In this document: positions 1 to 12,305 of the stretch, one piece after another
Layout of the letters: each line of letters starts with the position of its first letter
Numbering within the stretch: the stretch's first letter is position 1
Assembly: GCF_002866025.1 (NCBI RefSeq)
Contig: NZ_LNDE01000002.1
Coordinates: 248,001 to 312,000, forward strand
DNA from: Thermotoga sp. KOL6
GTDB lineage: Bacteria; Thermotogota; Thermotogae; Thermotogales; Thermotogaceae
Reading direction: 5' to 3'
DNA length: 64,000 nt
Notes under the pieces: generated by a model
Databases searched by the model: none
The model's input: only the letters and a program-made list of their open reading frames with translations
What the model was told of the DNA's origin: nothing
Position numbers and translations under genes: made by a program

Positions 1-2760
1 TCAGAAAGATACGATCTTTCTGAAGTGGGAAGATACAAAGTCAACGAAAGACTCAAAAATGCGTATGTTAAGTACCTCATAGAAGTGGAAGGTGAAGATC
101 CAGAAAAAGCGCGTGAAAAAGTTTACAATGAGACCTCTCCTATTTTAAAACCTCTAGATATTGTTTTAGCTTCTAGAATTCTTTTCGATTACTTTGAAAG
201 ACGATATATCAACGATTTCGAAATAGATTCTTACGAAATGAAAAATCTGGTAAGAATATTCAAGGAAGAATACCTTGAAAAAAGAAAGACAGCATCCTAT
301 GATCTTAGAAAGCTCATCTCTACTTTCAGAAAAAACTATGATGTTGGTTCCGATATAAGTGTCTTTGCTGCTATCAGGTATATTTCCAACATAAATAAGG
401 AACTTCCAACGATACCCTTCGACACAAAGGATCATCTTGGAAACAAACGAGTCAGATCAGTGGGAGAGCTTGTTCAAAGAGAATTCGAAAGGCTATTTGC
501 TCGAGCACAGAAGGCGATACAAGAAAGATTGACTCTCATAAACTCTTTGAGCAAAGCCTCAATACAGAGTCTGATAAACATAAAATCCATCATTTCAACG
601 GTGAACCAGTTCTTTGCTATGAATCAACTTTCCCAGTTTATGGATCAGGTCAATCCTTTGTCAGAACTAACACACAAGAGGAGAGTCTCCGCTGTAGGAC
701 CAGGCGGCTTGCGTAGGGAATCCAAAGTTTTTGAAGCAAGAAACGTGCACTATTCGCAGTATGGGAGGCTCTGTCCCATTGAGACACCAGAAGGTGCAAA
801 CATAGGTTTCATCACGTCACTTGCTATATACGCCAAGGTGGATGAGTACGGATTCTTAATGACGCCCTACAGAAAAGTGAAAAATGGCAAAGTAACAAAC
901 GAGATTGTCTATTTGAGAGCCAACGAAGAAGAGGAATACAAGATCGTTCCCGCTACAACCCCAGTGGATGAAGACGGAAATATCATTCCAGAACGTGTAG
1001 TCGCTCGTATAGGGGAAGATATAAGACTTGTCCCCAGGGAAGAAGTAGACCTGATGGATGTTTCAACAAAGCAGCCGTTCAGTGTCTCTGCTTCTTTGAT
1101 TCCCTTCCTCGAGCACGACGATGCAAGTAGAGCTCTCATGGGATCCAACATGCAAAGACAGGCTGTACCTCTTTTGAAAACAGAAGCACCGCTCGTCGGG
1201 ACAGGAATGGAATGGGAAGCGGCGAAGAATTCTGGTTATGTTGTTCTGGCAAAACATGATGGTATTGTCAAAGAGGTGGATGCCTCCAAAATCGTTGTTC
1301 ATCGAATCGATGAAAATGGTAATTTAATGTATGACGAAGCCGGGAATCCAGTTGTGGATGAGTACAAACTACTGAAATTTGTGAGATCCAACCAGGATAC
1401 TACGATAAATCAAAAGCCGATTGTGAATGAAGGAGATTTAGTCAGAGAAGGAGATCCAATAGCGGACGGACCGGCCACTGATATGGGTGAACTTGCACTT
1501 GGAAGAAACATTTTGGTTGCGTTTATGCCATGGGAAGGTTACAACTACGAAGACGCAATTTTGGTTAGCCAAGAGCTTTTAGAAGAAGACGTTTTCACAT
1601 CCGTTCATATCGAAGTTTATGAAACACAGGCGAGGGAAACACGACTTGGACCCGAAGAAATCACTGCCGATATACCGAATGTGAGTAAAGAACTTCTCAA
1701 AAATCTCGATGAGAATGGAATTATCAGAGTAGGGGCATACGTTGTCAGTGATTACGGTGTGGGTTCTCAGGCTATACTTGTTGGAAAGGTAACCCCCAAG
1801 GGAGAAGGAGACACTACACCTGAAGAGAAGATCATCAGATCTGTGTTTGGGGAGAGGGGTAGAGATGTTAAAGATACCTCACTCAGGCTTCCTCATGGTG
1901 TCGAAGGAAGAGTTATAAGAGTAGATGTCTACGATCAGAATGACATAGCTGAGTTAGGTTCGGGTGTTCTGAAGCTCGTTAGAGTGTATGTGGCAGCGAG
2001 GAAAACCCTTGACATAGGGGATAAATTGGCGGGGCGTCATGGAAACAAAGGTGTAGTCTCCAACATTCTCCCAAAGGAGGATATGCCGTTTCTACCCGAT
2101 GGGACACCTGTTCAGATGGTTTTGAATCCTCTTGGAATTCCCTCCCGAATGAACGTGGGACAGATTTTAGAAACACATCTTGGTTGGCTTGCCAAACTCA
2201 CAGGAAAATGGTTCGCAACACCTGTCTTTGAAGGAGCCAATGAAGATGACATTTTGAAACCACTCTACGAGGAGAGAAAGAAAAGAGGACTTCACCTAGG
2301 CGACGATGAAAATAATCCTAACGGAAAGGTTTTGTTGAGAGATGGAAGAACGGGTGAACCTTTCGATAATCCTGTTGTAGTGGGTTACATGTACATGCTC
2401 AAGTTGATCCACATAGCCAAAGAGAAAATACACGCGAGATCTACGGGTCCTTATTCCTTGATCCATCAACAGCCTCTGGGTGGGAAGTCTCACTTTGGAG
2501 GACAAAGGTTGGGTGAGATGGAAGTTTGGGCGCTTGAAGCGTACGGTGCAGCCCATACACTCGCGGAGATGTTAACTATAAAATCCGACGACATCAAGGG
2601 TAGGAACGAAGCATACAAAGCTATTTTGAAGAATATGAACATACCGGAACCCGGTGTTCCTGAGAGCTTCAGAGTTCTCATAAAAGAGCTGAGAGGATTG
2701 GCACTCGACGTCCGGCTTTATGATGAAAACGGAAATGAGATAGATATTGATAAGTACTGA
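1..2760 (+). CDS. rpoB: RNA polymerase beta subunit (5' end outside window)
   Basis: Beta subunit of RNA polymerase. The frame is open from base 1 (reading [18 protein letters not shown]), so the GTG at 25 is internal and the gene enters the window from the left; 919 residues are visible, so I estimate about 340 N-terminal residues are missing. The rifampicin pocket (about 620-800) reads [20 protein letters not shown] and then [10 protein letters not shown], with the residues equivalent to E. coli D516, H526 and S531 all wild type. The C-terminal half has the conserved [13 protein letters not shown] and the terminal clamp motif [19 protein letters not shown]. It is followed after 18 bases by rpoC in the usual operon. 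Identification is certain. Confidence 0.99.
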   Translation, partial: SERYDLSEVGRYKVNERLKNAYVKYLIEVEGEDPEKAREKVYNETSPILKPLDIVLASRILFDYFERRYINDFEIDSYEMKNLVRIFKEEYLEKRKTASYDLRKLISTFRKNYDVGSDISVFAAIRYISNINKELPTIPFDTKDHLGNKRVRSVGELVQREFERLFARAQKAIQERLTLINSLSKASIQSLINIKSIISTVNQFFAMNQLSQFMDQVNPLSELTHKRRVSAVGPGGLRRESKVFEARNVHYSQYGRLCPIETPEGANIGFITSLAIYAKVDEYGFLMTPYRKVKNGKVTNEIVYLRANEEEEYKIVPATTPVDEDGNIIPERVVARIGEDIRLVPREEVDLMDVSTKQPFSVSASLIPFLEHDDASRALMGSNMQRQAVPLLKTEAPLVGTGMEWEAAKNSGYVVLAKHDGIVKEVDASKIVVHRIDENGNLMYDEAGNPVVDEYKLLKFVRSNQDTTINQKPIVNEGDLVREGDPIADGPATDMGELALGRNILVAFMPWEGYNYEDAILVSQELLEEDVFTSVHIEVYETQARETRLGPEEITADIPNVSKELLKNLDENGIIRVGAYVVSDYGVGSQAILVGKVTPKGEGDTTPEEKIIRSVFGERGRDVKDTSLRLPHGVEGRVIRVDVYDQNDIAELGSGVLKLVRVYVAARKTLDIGDKLAGRHGNKGVVSNILPKEDMPFLPDGTPVQMVLNPLGIPSRMNVGQILETHLGWLAKLTGKWFATPVFEGANEDDILKPLYEERKKRGLHLGDDENNPNGKVLLRDGRTGEPFDNPVVVGYMYMLKLIHIAKEKIHARSTGPYSLIHQQPLGGKSHFGGQRLGEMEVWALEAYGAAHTLAEMLTIKSDDIKGRNEAYKAILKNMNIPEPGVPESFRVLIKELRGLALDVRLYDENGNEIDIDKY

Positions 2761-2778
2761 TATTGGGAGGGTGATAGA

Positions 2779-5700
2779 ATGCCCATGTCTTCTTTCAAGA
2801 GAAAAATAAAGGCGATCCAAATAAAGATAGCCTCGCCAGACGTGATAAGAAGCTGGTCTGGAGGGGAGGTTAAGAAACCAGAAACTATAAACTACAGAAC
2901 CTTCAAGCCCGAACGAGATGGATTGTTCTGTGAAAGAATCTTTGGTCCTGTGAAGGACTATGAATGTGCTTGTGGTAAATACAAGGGGAAGAAATACGAA
3001 GGAACGGTTTGTGAAAGATGTGGTGTCAGGGTTGAATCCAGAGAAGCGAGAAGAAAAAGGATGGGGCATATAGAGTTAGCAGCTCCCGCTGTTCATATTT
3101 GGTATCTGGAAAGTATTCCAAGTGTCCTTGGGACTCTACTCAACATGAGTGTTTCTGATCTCGAGAATATTATCTACTATGGGAGTCGTAGAGTTATAGA
3201 AAGAGCCTTTATTGTGACAGATCCAAAGGATACTCCTTTCATGCGTGGAGATACTCTTTACGAAACGGAGTACAGAATTTACAGAAAGAAATGGGACTTC
3301 GATGTTGAGCAGGCGTTCATTGTTAAGAATCCCAAATCTCCTGTGCTTTCTGATATAGATGGCGAAATTAGCCTGAAAACAGAAAAAACAGTTACAGGAA
3401 AAGAGATCACCTGGATCATTGTCAGGAACGTGAACAGAGCGGAACATACAGTTCTTCCCGGCATGGTGATCGTTGTGAAGGATGGTCAAGAGGTTGAAAA
3501 AGGGCAGGAGCTTACAAAAGAGATGACAGTTGAACCCATGTACGCTCCGTTTGATGGACATGTGGAAATAGATGATGTTTCGAACACAATAATGGTAAAG
3601 CCTCTCACAACAAGCAAAGATCAACCGGTTGTTTTCACTATACCTTATGGTGCCAGAGTTCTCGTTTCCAACGGTCAGAAAGTGAAGAAGGGGGATCAAC
3701 TTACAACATCCACCACTCTCCCAGCGGTCAAAGCGAGTACATCGGGTGTTGTGAGATTCGGTTCGAATCTTAATATAAAAGCCCTTGAGGATGGAAACTT
3801 CGAGGTATTATCCACGGGTAATATCTACGTTGAGCAGGTTATAGAAGAGAGAAAATATCCCGTTTTCGAGGGAGCTCTCGTTTATGTCAACAACGGAGAT
3901 GTGGTGAAAAAAGGAGATCATCTAGCAGATAGGTTCCTTTTCGAAGAGGAATATCTTTCTTCCACAGAATATAAGATTTTTGAATCTCACTACCCGGCCA
4001 TGTTCGATGTTGAAGAACGAACGGAAAACGATAGGCCAATAGTTGTTATAACAGACATAGATCCCGAGGTTTCTGAAGAAACAGGTTTAAAAATAGGTGA
4101 CATTATCACGGAAAACGAGTACGAAGCTTATCTTCAAATCTACCCCGAAAAGATCGTTGCAGACAGTGGAGCTCAAGCTATAAAGAAGCTTCTGCAAAAT
4201 CTGGATCTGGAAGCATTGAGAGCGGAGATCGAAGCAGAACTCAAGAAATTGCCCGCCTCTAGTTCAAAAGCGATAAAACTGAGAAGAAGATTGAAGATGG
4301 TAAAGGATTTCCTCAAATCGGGTAACAAACCAGAATGGATGGTACTGGAGGTTGTGCCCGTCATTCCACCAGATCTCAGACCAATGATCCAAATAGAGGG
4401 TGGTAGGTTTGCCACAACGGATTTGAACGAACTTTACAGAAGGCTCATTAACAGAAACAACAGACTCAAGAAACTTTTGGAACTTGGAGCGCCCGAGATT
4501 ATCCTGAGAAATGAAAAAAGGATGCTTCAAGAAGCTGTGGACGCTCTCATTCACAACGGTTCAGACTCCGAAGGAAAGAGAAACAGAAGGGCGGTTTTGA
4601 AAGATAGAAACGGGAGGCCTTTGAAATCTCTCACAGATCTCTTGAAAGGTAAGAAAGGAAGATTCAGGAGAAATCTGCTTGGGAAGAGAGTGGATTATTC
4701 TGGGAGAGCTGTTATCGTTGTGGGACCACATTTGAAGATACATCAATGTGGTATACCGAAAAAAATGGCGATGGAACTATTCAAACCTTTTGTTTTAGCG
4801 AAACTCTTGGGCGAAGGAACGGCGAGCAAAACAATGAGAAAGGTGAAAAAAGCCATAATAGAGAAAGAGATGCCAGAAGCTTGGGAAGTCCTCGAGGAGG
4901 TCATAAAAGGCAGCGTTGTGCTTCTGAACAGAGCTCCTACACTTCATAGAATGTCGATCCAAGCGTTCGAACCAAAGCTTGTTGAAGGTAACGCCATTCA
5001 ATTGCATCCCGTTGTGTGTCCTCCATTCAACGCAGATTTCGACGGTGACCAAATGGCGGTTCATGTGCCTCTCTCAGCTGCAGCACAGGCCGAAGCAAGG
5101 TTTCTTATGCTTTCAAGGTACAACATAATATCGCCCGCTCATGGAAAACCAATATCCCTACCAACACAGGACATAATCATAGGATCTTACTATCTGACAA
5201 CCGTTGGAAAGGATTTCGATTCTTTGAAAGAGGAAGATGTTAAATGGAAATTCTCATCGCCGGAAGAAGCGATGCTCGCATACCATTTCGGATACATAAA
5301 ACTCCACACACCAATTCTCATAAAGGTAAACATAAGGGGAGAAGAAAAGAGAATCAAAACAACTCTTGGAAGGGTTATATTCAACAACATTCTTCCAGAA
5401 GATTTGAGAGACTACAACAAAATTTTCGACAAGAAACAGATAAACACCCTGGTTTATGAAACTTTCAAGAGATATGGAATAGACAGAGCAGCGGATCTTC
5501 TTGATGATGTGAAAGATCTTGGATTCCACTATGCGACGGTATCTGGCCTTACTTTGTCCCTGAAAGATCTTAGGATTCCTCCAACGAGGGATGAAATGCT
5601 TAGGAGAACATGGGAGAAGGTAAGAATCATAGAAGAAAACTATGAAAAAGGTTTCCTTACAGAAGAGCAACGAAAGAGTGAAATCATAAGACTTTGGATG

Positions 5701-7851
5701 AACGTAACGGAGGAGATCACACAACTTACATCCAAAACACTTGCCGAGGACCCATTCAACCCTATCTACATGATGGTGAATTCTGGGGCAAGAGGGAACA
5801 TAGATCAGGTGAAGCAGTTAGCCGGTATAAGAGGATTGATGATCAAAGCCTACGACCCAAGATCCAGAGAGATTAAATCAAAGATTTTCAAGGGTCAAGC
5901 CATACACGAAGCTTTGACATTCGACTATCCAGTTGACAGGAACCTTAGAGAGGGTGTTGACATACTTCAATTCTTCATATCCACATACGGAGCAAGAAAG
6001 GGTCAAGTCGATACTGCAATGAACACGTCGTTCGCTGGATATCTAACGAGGCGCTTGGTTGATGTGGCACAGAGTGTTACTGTGACAGAACCCGACTGTG
6101 GTACGCATGAGGGTGTCAGAGCTATGGACTTGATAAAAGATGGTACCGTTGTGGAGAAACTCAACGATTTCCTCTTTGGAAGAGTATTGGCAAGTGACGT
6201 CGTTGAGCCAGAAACGAAAGAAGTTTTGAAAAATCCAGAGACGGGTAAGGAATACACACGGAACACGATGCTCACGGACGACGACGCGAATTTCCTCGCT
6301 TCTTACAAGAAGATGGTTGATGTTGTAAAGTTTGGTGAAATAGACATATCTGAACTTACGCTTCCCAAAACGTACACAGAGATCGCAGAACCTGTTGGAG
6401 ACTTTGAAGAGGGAACGGAGCTCACATGGGATGTTATAAAAGTCGCCAAGAACGAAGGAAAGTACAAGATAAAAGTGAAGATGTATCCTGTTGTTGGTAC
6501 GGTCTACGCAGATGAGAATCCTATATACGACAAAAAAGGTGAAAAGCAATTGGTGGTTTATCAGGAAGTGATAAACGAGATCGTAGCGAAGCTTCTTGAA
6601 GAAAACGGTGTTGAAAAGGTACTTGTAAGGCCCGATATCATCGTGAGATCTCCTCTCACCTGTGAGTCCGAGTACGGGGTCTGTGCCGCATGTTATGGCA
6701 TGGATCTTTCCAATCACAAAATAGTGAACGTGGGAGAGTCCGTTGGAATAGTTGCTGCTCAGTCCATAGGGGAACCTGGTACCCAGCTCACCATGAGAAC
6801 TTTCCACGTTGGAGGTGTCATGGGTGCCAGTGATATTGTTAGCGGTCTCACAACGGTTGAAAAGACGTTCGAACCTTATGCGTTCCTGAGGGAAGAAAAG
6901 AGCGGTGGGAAGAAAGAGATAAGGAAATATTATGGTTCTGAAGCTGTTTTGTGTGAAGTAGACGGATTTGTAAAAGACATAACAACCGATGAAACAGGAC
7001 GAACAGTTATATACGTGGAAGATTACTTGGGTGGTATACATGCGTACAAAGTACCAAAGAGAGCGAAAGTAAAGGTACAGAAGGGACAGAAGGTGTTGAG
7101 AGGAGAAACTCTAACCACGGGTGCTATCGTATGGTGGAAACTCCTCGAACTAGAATCGGAGAAAGGTGTTCTCACCGCTATGAACCTTCTGAAGATCATC
7201 AAGAATGCTTACGTCCAACAGGGTGTTAGCATTCACGATAAACACTTCGAAATTATTTTCAGGCAAATGCTCAGTATGGCGCTGGTTGTCGACCCTGGAG
7301 ACAGTGATTACCTGCCGGATCAGCTAGTACCTCTTGTGGACATAAGAAGAGTGAACAGAGAAATATTCGAAGGAAACGCAAAGGTTGAAGAAAACAGAAA
7401 ATGGGTTGTAGGGAAAACATTGGCGAGAAGGGTGATCACGGAATCAGAGGATGGTCAATTGGTCGAGCTTGCACAAAAAGGTGAAGAAGTCACAGAAGAG
7501 CTTCTCGATGAGTTCATAAAAGCAGGAATAAAAGAAATAGACGTTCTGGAGAAAAATAGAGTTGTAACATATCAGATCCTTCCAAAAGAACCAATCAAGT
7601 ACAAGAGGAGATTGCTCTCCCTCAAAAAGGCCGCTTTGAACTACCCAGGATGGCTCAGTGCAGCAGCATTCGAGGAGACAGCATGGGTTCTAACAGCTGC
7701 AGCGATTGAAGGCAAAGTGGATCCTCTCATTGGTTTGAAAGAGAACGTAATAGTGGGACAGCTCATACCGGCTGGTACAGGATTGGACGTCTTTGCTGGA
7801 GTGCAAGTGGAAGAAACCCCAAGAGCAGCGGCAGAAGAAAAACTTGCGTGA
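2779..7851 (+). CDS. rpoC: RNA polymerase beta' subunit
   Basis: Beta' subunit, 1690 residues, carrying the polymerase active site. The ATG follows a GGGAGGG Shine-Dalgarno. The N-terminal zinc ribbon has C63, C65, C78 and C81. The catalytic NADFDGD motif is at about residue 750 (near base 5030). The second zinc site is formed by the DCGTHEG region and [13 protein letters not shown] (bases 6660-6700). Between about residues 150 and 450 there is a large insertion rich in short biotinyl-lipoyl-like beta repeats (for example [17 protein letters not shown] and [15 protein letters not shown]). This corresponds to the lineage-specific non-conserved domain known in Thermotoga, Thermus and Aquifex beta'. 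The last gene of the rpoBC unit. Confidence 0.99.
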   Translation: MPMSSFKRKIKAIQIKIASPDVIRSWSGGEVKKPETINYRTFKPERDGLFCERIFGPVKDYECACGKYKGKKYEGTVCERCGVRVESREARRKRMGHIELAAPAVHIWYLESIPSVLGTLLNMSVSDLENIIYYGSRRVIERAFIVTDPKDTPFMRGDTLYETEYRIYRKKWDFDVEQAFIVKNPKSPVLSDIDGEISLKTEKTVTGKEITWIIVRNVNRAEHTVLPGMVIVVKDGQEVEKGQELTKEMTVEPMYAPFDGHVEIDDVSNTIMVKPLTTSKDQPVVFTIPYGARVLVSNGQKVKKGDQLTTSTTLPAVKASTSGVVRFGSNLNIKALEDGNFEVLSTGNIYVEQVIEERKYPVFEGALVYVNNGDVVKKGDHLADRFLFEEEYLSSTEYKIFESHYPAMFDVEERTENDRPIVVITDIDPEVSEETGLKIGDIITENEYEAYLQIYPEKIVADSGAQAIKKLLQNLDLEALRAEIEAELKKLPASSSKAIKLRRRLKMVKDFLKSGNKPEWMVLEVVPVIPPDLRPMIQIEGGRFATTDLNELYRRLINRNNRLKKLLELGAPEIILRNEKRMLQEAVDALIHNGSDSEGKRNRRAVLKDRNGRPLKSLTDLLKGKKGRFRRNLLGKRVDYSGRAVIVVGPHLKIHQCGIPKKMAMELFKPFVLAKLLGEGTASKTMRKVKKAIIEKEMPEAWEVLEEVIKGSVVLLNRAPTLHRMSIQAFEPKLVEGNAIQLHPVVCPPFNADFDGDQMAVHVPLSAAAQAEARFLMLSRYNIISPAHGKPISLPTQDIIIGSYYLTTVGKDFDSLKEEDVKWKFSSPEEAMLAYHFGYIKLHTPILIKVNIRGEEKRIKTTLGRVIFNNILPEDLRDYNKIFDKKQINTLVYETFKRYGIDRAADLLDDVKDLGFHYATVSGLTLSLKDLRIPPTRDEMLRRTWEKVRIIEENYEKGFLTEEQRKSEIIRLWMNVTEEITQLTSKTLAEDPFNPIYMMVNSGARGNIDQVKQLAGIRGLMIKAYDPRSREIKSKIFKGQAIHEALTFDYPVDRNLREGVDILQFFISTYGARKGQVDTAMNTSFAGYLTRRLVDVAQSVTVTEPDCGTHEGVRAMDLIKDGTVVEKLNDFLFGRVLASDVVEPETKEVLKNPETGKEYTRNTMLTDDDANFLASYKKMVDVVKFGEIDISELTLPKTYTEIAEPVGDFEEGTELTWDVIKVAKNEGKYKIKVKMYPVVGTVYADENPIYDKKGEKQLVVYQEVINEIVAKLLEENGVEKVLVRPDIIVRSPLTCESEYGVCAACYGMDLSNHKIVNVGESVGIVAAQSIGEPGTQLTMRTFHVGGVMGASDIVSGLTTVEKTFEPYAFLREEKSGGKKEIRKYYGSEAVLCEVDGFVKDITTDETGRTVIYVEDYLGGIHAYKVPKRAKVKVQKGQKVLRGETLTTGAIVWWKLLELESEKGVLTAMNLLKIIKNAYVQQGVSIHDKHFEIIFRQMLSMALVVDPGDSDYLPDQLVPLVDIRRVNREIFEGNAKVEENRKWVVGKTLARRVITESEDGQLVELAQKGEEVTEELLDEFIKAGIKEIDVLEKNRVVTYQILPKEPIKYKRRLLSLKKAALNYPGWLSAAAFEETAWVLTAAAIEGKVDPLIGLKENVIVGQLIPAGTGLDVFAGVQVEETPRAAAEEKLA

Positions 7852-7865
7852 GAGAGGACAAAAAG

Positions 7866-7890
7866 AAAAGGGCCCTGCGGGGCCCTTTTT
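7866..7890. terminator. Bidirectional rho-independent terminator
   Basis: GGGCCC (7870-7875), loop TGCG, GGGCCC (7880-7885), flanked by AAAA and TTTTT, giving a stem of about 10 pairs that reads as a terminator on both strands. It sits between the tail-to-tail ends of rpoC and the peptide-binding protein gene. Confidence 0.9.
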
Positions 7891-7893
7891 ATG

Positions 7894-9738
7894 TTATTCT
7901 TCAGCCTTCCAAAGTGCGTAGTAATCGTCTCCTGGTCTCATTGGATTGTGATACCAACCTTTGACCCAACTTCTTTGAACCCTTACGCCCAATGGTTGGT
8001 AAAGCGGCATACCGAGTGCGTGCTTCATTGCGAATCTCTGGATTTGCTCGTAGAGAGCCTGCCTTTCAGCTGGATCGGTCTTTGCGATAGCTTCTTCAAT
8101 GAGTTCGTCAAGGCTTTTTCCACCAAGTTCTGGATGGGGTGAGGAAACGAATTTTCTGAAGTTCTCACCTTGTCTTCCTGAATAAACACCTGCACTGTGG
8201 TAATAGGTGAATATGAAGTTGTGAGGATCTGGATAGTCAGCTAGCCAACCTATGATGAATACGGGGACTTCCCCTCTCTTTGTAGCATCCAGGTACGTTG
8301 GCCACTGTACACCTCTTACTTCGATCTTGAACTTCGGATTGATCATTTCTATGAAGGACTTCAACATTTCCGCAGCGGTCCTTCTCACATCGTTACCTGT
8401 ATTGTAGAGAATCGTAAGTTTGAATCCTTTTTTCCACACTTCTCCATTCCAAGCTTTCTGGAAGTATTCCGTTGCTTTTACAAGATCAAAGTGAGGAGCA
8501 TCCGGATCGTTTAGCAATTCTTCGTTGAATCCAAGTAATCCTTCTGGGAGGTCTGTGGGGATTCTTCTACCAAGACCTTTTAGGACTTCGTTGATGAAGG
8601 TTTCGTAATCGAAGGCGTAAATGAAAGCTTTTCTTACGTTTTCATCGGTGAAGAAATCAGGTGGTATTCCGTTTCCATCGAGTTTCCCTGAACCTATGTA
8701 TTTACTGTCTTCGGGAACGTTCCAGGCAAAATGGAGAGAAGTAACGGCGAGTTCAGGAAGTCCTTTTATCACAGTAATACCGGGTTTACCCTCTACTTGT
8801 TCGAGATACTGTGTCGGAACCACACAGATGTCTGCGTCTCCTTGAAGGAGCATGGCTTTTCTGGTACTCCATTCGTCGATACCCCAGATGATAACTCTCT
8901 TGATTTTTGCCGGTTCTCTCCAGTAGTTGTCGTTTCTCTCAAGAATAACTTTCTGCTGCGTTCTATCCCATTCTACGAACTTGAACGGTCCCGTTCCATT
9001 CATTCTGGCATAGAGTGGAGAATCTTCTTTTCTGATGTTGTGGTACTTCCACCACGTATCTGCCTTTCCATCCCAACAACCAATTTCGATACACCATTCC
9101 TTGTCTAGAATGGCACTCCAGCTGGCGCTCTGAGCGAGAATGTACATGAACGGAGCGAAAGGTCTTACAAGATGGAACACAACAGCATCACCTTCAACTT
9201 CAATGGCGGGATCAATGTAATCTGTGTAAATTTTGATTAAAGCATCCCTGTACTCGGGAAGTGGTTCGCCGTTTTCATCGAACAGTTCGTTATAGGGTTT
9301 CCCTATCTTCTCTTCGACAAAGGTTTCGAGTGAATCCACACCGAACAGTGCTTCCCAAAGCATCCACATTGGACCTGCTACAGGATCGAAAATCAAACCT
9401 CTTTCGAAACTGTATTCCACGTCTTCTGGAGTCAGATCCCCACCTTCATGGAACTTCACACCTTTTCTAATATAGAACTTGTAAGTTTTTCCATCGTCCA
9501 AGATCTCCCATTTTTCTGCAAGGCGAGGTTCGAATTCCGTGAGGCTTTCTCCTTTGTAAGCGATTAAGTTTTCGTACACGTTGTAGATCACTTCACCACT
9601 GGCTGTATCGTATGCGTAATGTGGATCGAGGGTATCCGGTTCCCCGATGGTTGCATCGATGATAGTGTCTGGATTTTTCACCTCGGCTAAAATCAGAACA
9701 GAAAACACAGCCAAAATTACCACGAGAAATTTCCTCAT
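7894..9738 (-). CDS. Peptide/oligosaccharide ABC transporter substrate-binding protein (SBP family 5)
   Basis: Exported solute-binding protein of the OppA/DppA family, 614 residues (T. maritima TM0460 by recall). A signal peptide is visible (MRKFLVVILAVFSVLILAEV). Family-5 features include PDTIIDATIGEPDTLDPHYA at the mature N-terminus, DGKTYKFYIRKGVKFHEG, and the C-terminal GWLADYPDPHNFIFTYYHS. The start is ATG after GGAAAGGGGG. No permease or ATPase genes are adjacent. The gene has its own extended -10 promoter and shares the terminator with rpoC. The nearest Opp genes in the window (46465-52122) lack a binding protein, so this could serve them, which is inference. The ligand cannot be read from the sequence; in Thermotoga several family-5 proteins bind oligosaccharides rather than peptides. 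Confidence 0.92.
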   Translation of the reverse strand: MRKFLVVILAVFSVLILAEVKNPDTIIDATIGEPDTLDPHYAYDTASGEVIYNVYENLIAYKGESLTEFEPRLAEKWEILDDGKTYKFYIRKGVKFHEGGDLTPEDVEYSFERGLIFDPVAGPMWMLWEALFGVDSLETFVEEKIGKPYNELFDENGEPLPEYRDALIKIYTDYIDPAIEVEGDAVVFHLVRPFAPFMYILAQSASWSAILDKEWCIEIGCWDGKADTWWKYHNIRKEDSPLYARMNGTGPFKFVEWDRTQQKVILERNDNYWREPAKIKRVIIWGIDEWSTRKAMLLQGDADICVVPTQYLEQVEGKPGITVIKGLPELAVTSLHFAWNVPEDSKYIGSGKLDGNGIPPDFFTDENVRKAFIYAFDYETFINEVLKGLGRRIPTDLPEGLLGFNEELLNDPDAPHFDLVKATEYFQKAWNGEVWKKGFKLTILYNTGNDVRRTAAEMLKSFIEMINPKFKIEVRGVQWPTYLDATKRGEVPVFIIGWLADYPDPHNFIFTYYHSAGVYSGRQGENFRKFVSSPHPELGGKSLDELIEEAIAKTDPAERQALYEQIQRFAMKHALGMPLYQPLGVRVQRSWVKGWYHNPMRPGDDYYALWKAEE

Positions 9739-9784
9739 ACTTGTACCCCCTTTCCAAAAATGTAGTGAACCTTACTATATCAGA

Positions 9785-9793
9785 ATTATAGCA
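9785..9793 (-). promoter_or_regulatory. Extended -10 promoter of the SBP gene
   Basis: On the minus strand TGCTATAAT, a perfect TGn-TATAAT extended -10, lies 47 bases upstream of the SBP start and just beyond the dnaE stop. No good -35 is present. Confidence 0.7.
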
Positions 9794-9809
9794 TAATGTG
9801 AAAGAAGAT

Positions 9810-12305
9810 TTATTGAATGATTTTGTACTCGTATTCATCACTTACTGGGCGGTAACCTTCGTATATCTTCGTTCCAACCTGTGTTATTTCATTTTTACCA
9901 GCTCTTTCGAGTTTCACAGGTGAATTCACCTTGTAAAGGAAACGCATGTTTTCATTGAAAGGCCATATTCTCAAGGATTTTCGGAAAGGAGAGAGAAGAA
10001 TCAGAAACAACCCATCTGGTATATCGTTTAACAATTGACAAATTGAAACACCGTCTGTTACAATTCCTCTTGTTACTCTCCTGACAACTACAGGAAGAAC
10101 CTTACCGTAGGTGAAAACATCGGGTATGTTTCCAAAGAGTCCCACGGGTACCTCGTAATTCAGTGTAAGGGGAAATCCCAAACTTTTTCTCTCCAGCTCG
10201 TTTACATCACTCACCTTCATCTTCGGGGCAGATCTGTCTATCTTTTCACCGAACAGTTCACGTATTTCCAAAATGTCCCTGTCCACTCTTTTGTTCAGAT
10301 CGTCGAAAGCTTCCGCCCTGTTTTCATACAAATTATCGAAAGCACCAGCAGCGATCATGTTCTCCAGAATATTCCTCGGAACTCTTTCTTGAAGATCTCT
10401 CACACTCTTAATCGGACGCACCTTTTCTATTTCCTTTATCAAACTGATTCCAACACCTTTTACAGCTGTTAAGGGAAGATAAACTTCTTTGTTCTCGATG
10501 ATGAGACTTTCTCCAGAGATGTTCACATCCGGTGGATGAACCTTGTAATCCTCACTTCTCAATTCTTGGACGGCAAGGAAAATCTTTTCGGAGTCTCCTA
10601 TGTTGTATTCGAAGTATTTTTTAAAAAATTCTTCAAAAAAGTGTGTTTTCAAGTAAGCTGTTTGAAACGTGATGTGTGCGTAGGCGACACTATGAGATTT
10701 GTTGAATGCGTACGATGAGAAATTCAAGAGAATATTGAGTATGAAATCCACATCTTGAACACCTTTTTTGATAAGACCTTCTCTCATTTTTTCAAGGAGT
10801 GGTATCATTATTTCTCTTTCTTTTTTTGCAATTGCTTTTCTCAACGTATCGGACTCGGAACCGGAAAGCCCCGCAAACATTGCCAAACTCATTATCTGTT
10901 CTTGGAATATCACGACTCCCTTCGTTTCTGGAAATATTTCTTTGAAAAGTTGAGGAACGTTTTTAGGAGAGGTGTATGCACTGTCTATACCGGATTTCAG
11001 GGGACCTGGTCTGTTGAGGGCGAGAAGGATGGAGAGATCTTCCAATTTTTTTGGACTTATTTTCCTGCACAATTTTCTTGCTTGAAACCCCTCTAACTGG
11101 AAGATTCCCAGTGTCTTTCCTCTGGAGATAGTACGATAAGTCTTCTCATCAGAGTAATCTATCTTTCCTTTCTCAAGATCTTTTATGAAAGAGAGAGTTT
11201 TCAGCCCTAGAATATCCATTTTCACGACACCAACGTTCTCAAGTGAGTGCATATCGTAATCTGTCACTGGAGTTCCCTCTTCCAACCTCATTGGTAATGT
11301 GAGAGGAGTTTCTGATATCACGATTCCTGCAGCATGGATACTTCTATGATGTGGCAAACCGTAGACAGTTTTGTAGATCAGAGTTTTCTGCTCAGAATCC
11401 AGGGGAAAAGAGTTGATAAGATTTCTCAGGGATCTTTCCGTTAAGTTTCCAAAAGTGGAAATTTGATAAACGTGAAATTCTCTCGCCAATTCCGATATCA
11501 ACTCTTTTCTCTTTCTATCTTCTACATCAATGTCTATATCTGGTGGTTCATCCCTTTCCTCGTTCATGAATCTTTCAAATAAAAGATTGTGTTTCAGAGG
11601 ATCGACCTCCGTGATACCACAGAGATACACCATCAAGGAACCGACAGCACTACCTCTTCCTGGCCCTACCTTTATTCCCATTCTTTTTGCAATTTCCACT
11701 AGCCTTTCTACGGTGTATACATAGGGGACAAATCCTTTCTTCTCCATGAGATCGTATTCTCTTTTCAAACGTTCAACGTATTTTGTTCCTAATTCCTTCG
11801 CTTTTCTTTCGAGAGAGATGTACCAGTCTTCCGGCGGAATGGGTAATTTTTGATCGACTTTGAGATCATAAGCTTCAGCCTTTACAATCTTGGCGATATC
11901 TTCGCATCTTTTTGGAAACCCCCTCACATTCTCGTCCAGACCAAACACTTTTCTCATGAAAATGCTAGCTTCTCTTTCCGTAGGGTCCAGATACCTGACG
12001 GGTACAAGATCGGTTATTTGAAAACTCAAAAGATTGTCTGCTTTTTCCTCGCCGTTGTAGAATTTCACCAAAAGATCGTATTCTTCTCTGTTTCTTGCAA
12101 CGAAAACCCTCTCTTCTTTCCATAAACCATGAACCGGTATTAAATCGTGTTTTCTCATTAAAGTGTTGAATTTCACGGCAATATGGAAATTTCTATCGGC
12201 GAGGAGAACTGATTTTAATCTCATTTCCTTCAGCAAAGTGATCAATTTTTCGATTCTGACTACGGATCCATCGAAAGAATACGGGGATATCACCCAAGGA
12301 ATCAT
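9810..12305 (-). CDS. dnaE: Short DNA polymerase III alpha subunit, DnaE type, with degenerate PHP domain
   Basis: C-family DNA polymerase, 831 residues against about 1,150 for usual DnaE. The PHP domain at residues 1-100 is eroded: only SPYSFDG of the N-terminal signature remains, and the HxH metal ligands are absent. The palm/finger region is well kept: GPGRGSAVGSLMVYLCG at 214-230, the catalytic Asp cluster PDIDID at 255-260, and SSYAFNKSHSVAYA. A helix-hairpin-helix follows (KGVGISLIKEIEKV). The C-terminal OB and tau-binding regions are much reduced. Thermotoga also has PolC elsewhere (known of the genus), so this enzyme is probably the accessory alpha subunit. It is the last gene of the long minus-strand run; its ATG overlaps the rluD stop as ATGA. 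Confidence 0.93.
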   Translation of the reverse strand: MIPWVISPYSFDGSVVRIEKLITLLKEMRLKSVLLADRNFHIAVKFNTLMRKHDLIPVHGLWKEERVFVARNREEYDLLVKFYNGEEKADNLLSFQITDLVPVRYLDPTEREASIFMRKVFGLDENVRGFPKRCEDIAKIVKAEAYDLKVDQKLPIPPEDWYISLERKAKELGTKYVERLKREYDLMEKKGFVPYVYTVERLVEIAKRMGIKVGPGRGSAVGSLMVYLCGITEVDPLKHNLLFERFMNEERDEPPDIDIDVEDRKRKELISELAREFHVYQISTFGNLTERSLRNLINSFPLDSEQKTLIYKTVYGLPHHRSIHAAGIVISETPLTLPMRLEEGTPVTDYDMHSLENVGVVKMDILGLKTLSFIKDLEKGKIDYSDEKTYRTISRGKTLGIFQLEGFQARKLCRKISPKKLEDLSILLALNRPGPLKSGIDSAYTSPKNVPQLFKEIFPETKGVVIFQEQIMSLAMFAGLSGSESDTLRKAIAKKEREIMIPLLEKMREGLIKKGVQDVDFILNILLNFSSYAFNKSHSVAYAHITFQTAYLKTHFFEEFFKKYFEYNIGDSEKIFLAVQELRSEDYKVHPPDVNISGESLIIENKEVYLPLTAVKGVGISLIKEIEKVRPIKSVRDLQERVPRNILENMIAAGAFDNLYENRAEAFDDLNKRVDRDILEIRELFGEKIDRSAPKMKVSDVNELERKSLGFPLTLNYEVPVGLFGNIPDVFTYGKVLPVVVRRVTRGIVTDGVSICQLLNDIPDGLFLILLSPFRKSLRIWPFNENMRFLYKVNSPVKLERAGKNEITQVGTKIYEGYRPVSDEYEYKIIQ

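Noticed and set aside
620-800. Rifampicin-resistance substitutions in rpoB
   Set aside because: The pocket residues equivalent to D516, H526 and S531 are wild type.
6043-7041. 332-codon open frame on the minus strand opposite rpoC
   Set aside because: Antisense to conserved beta' sequence, with no recognisable domain and no start signals.
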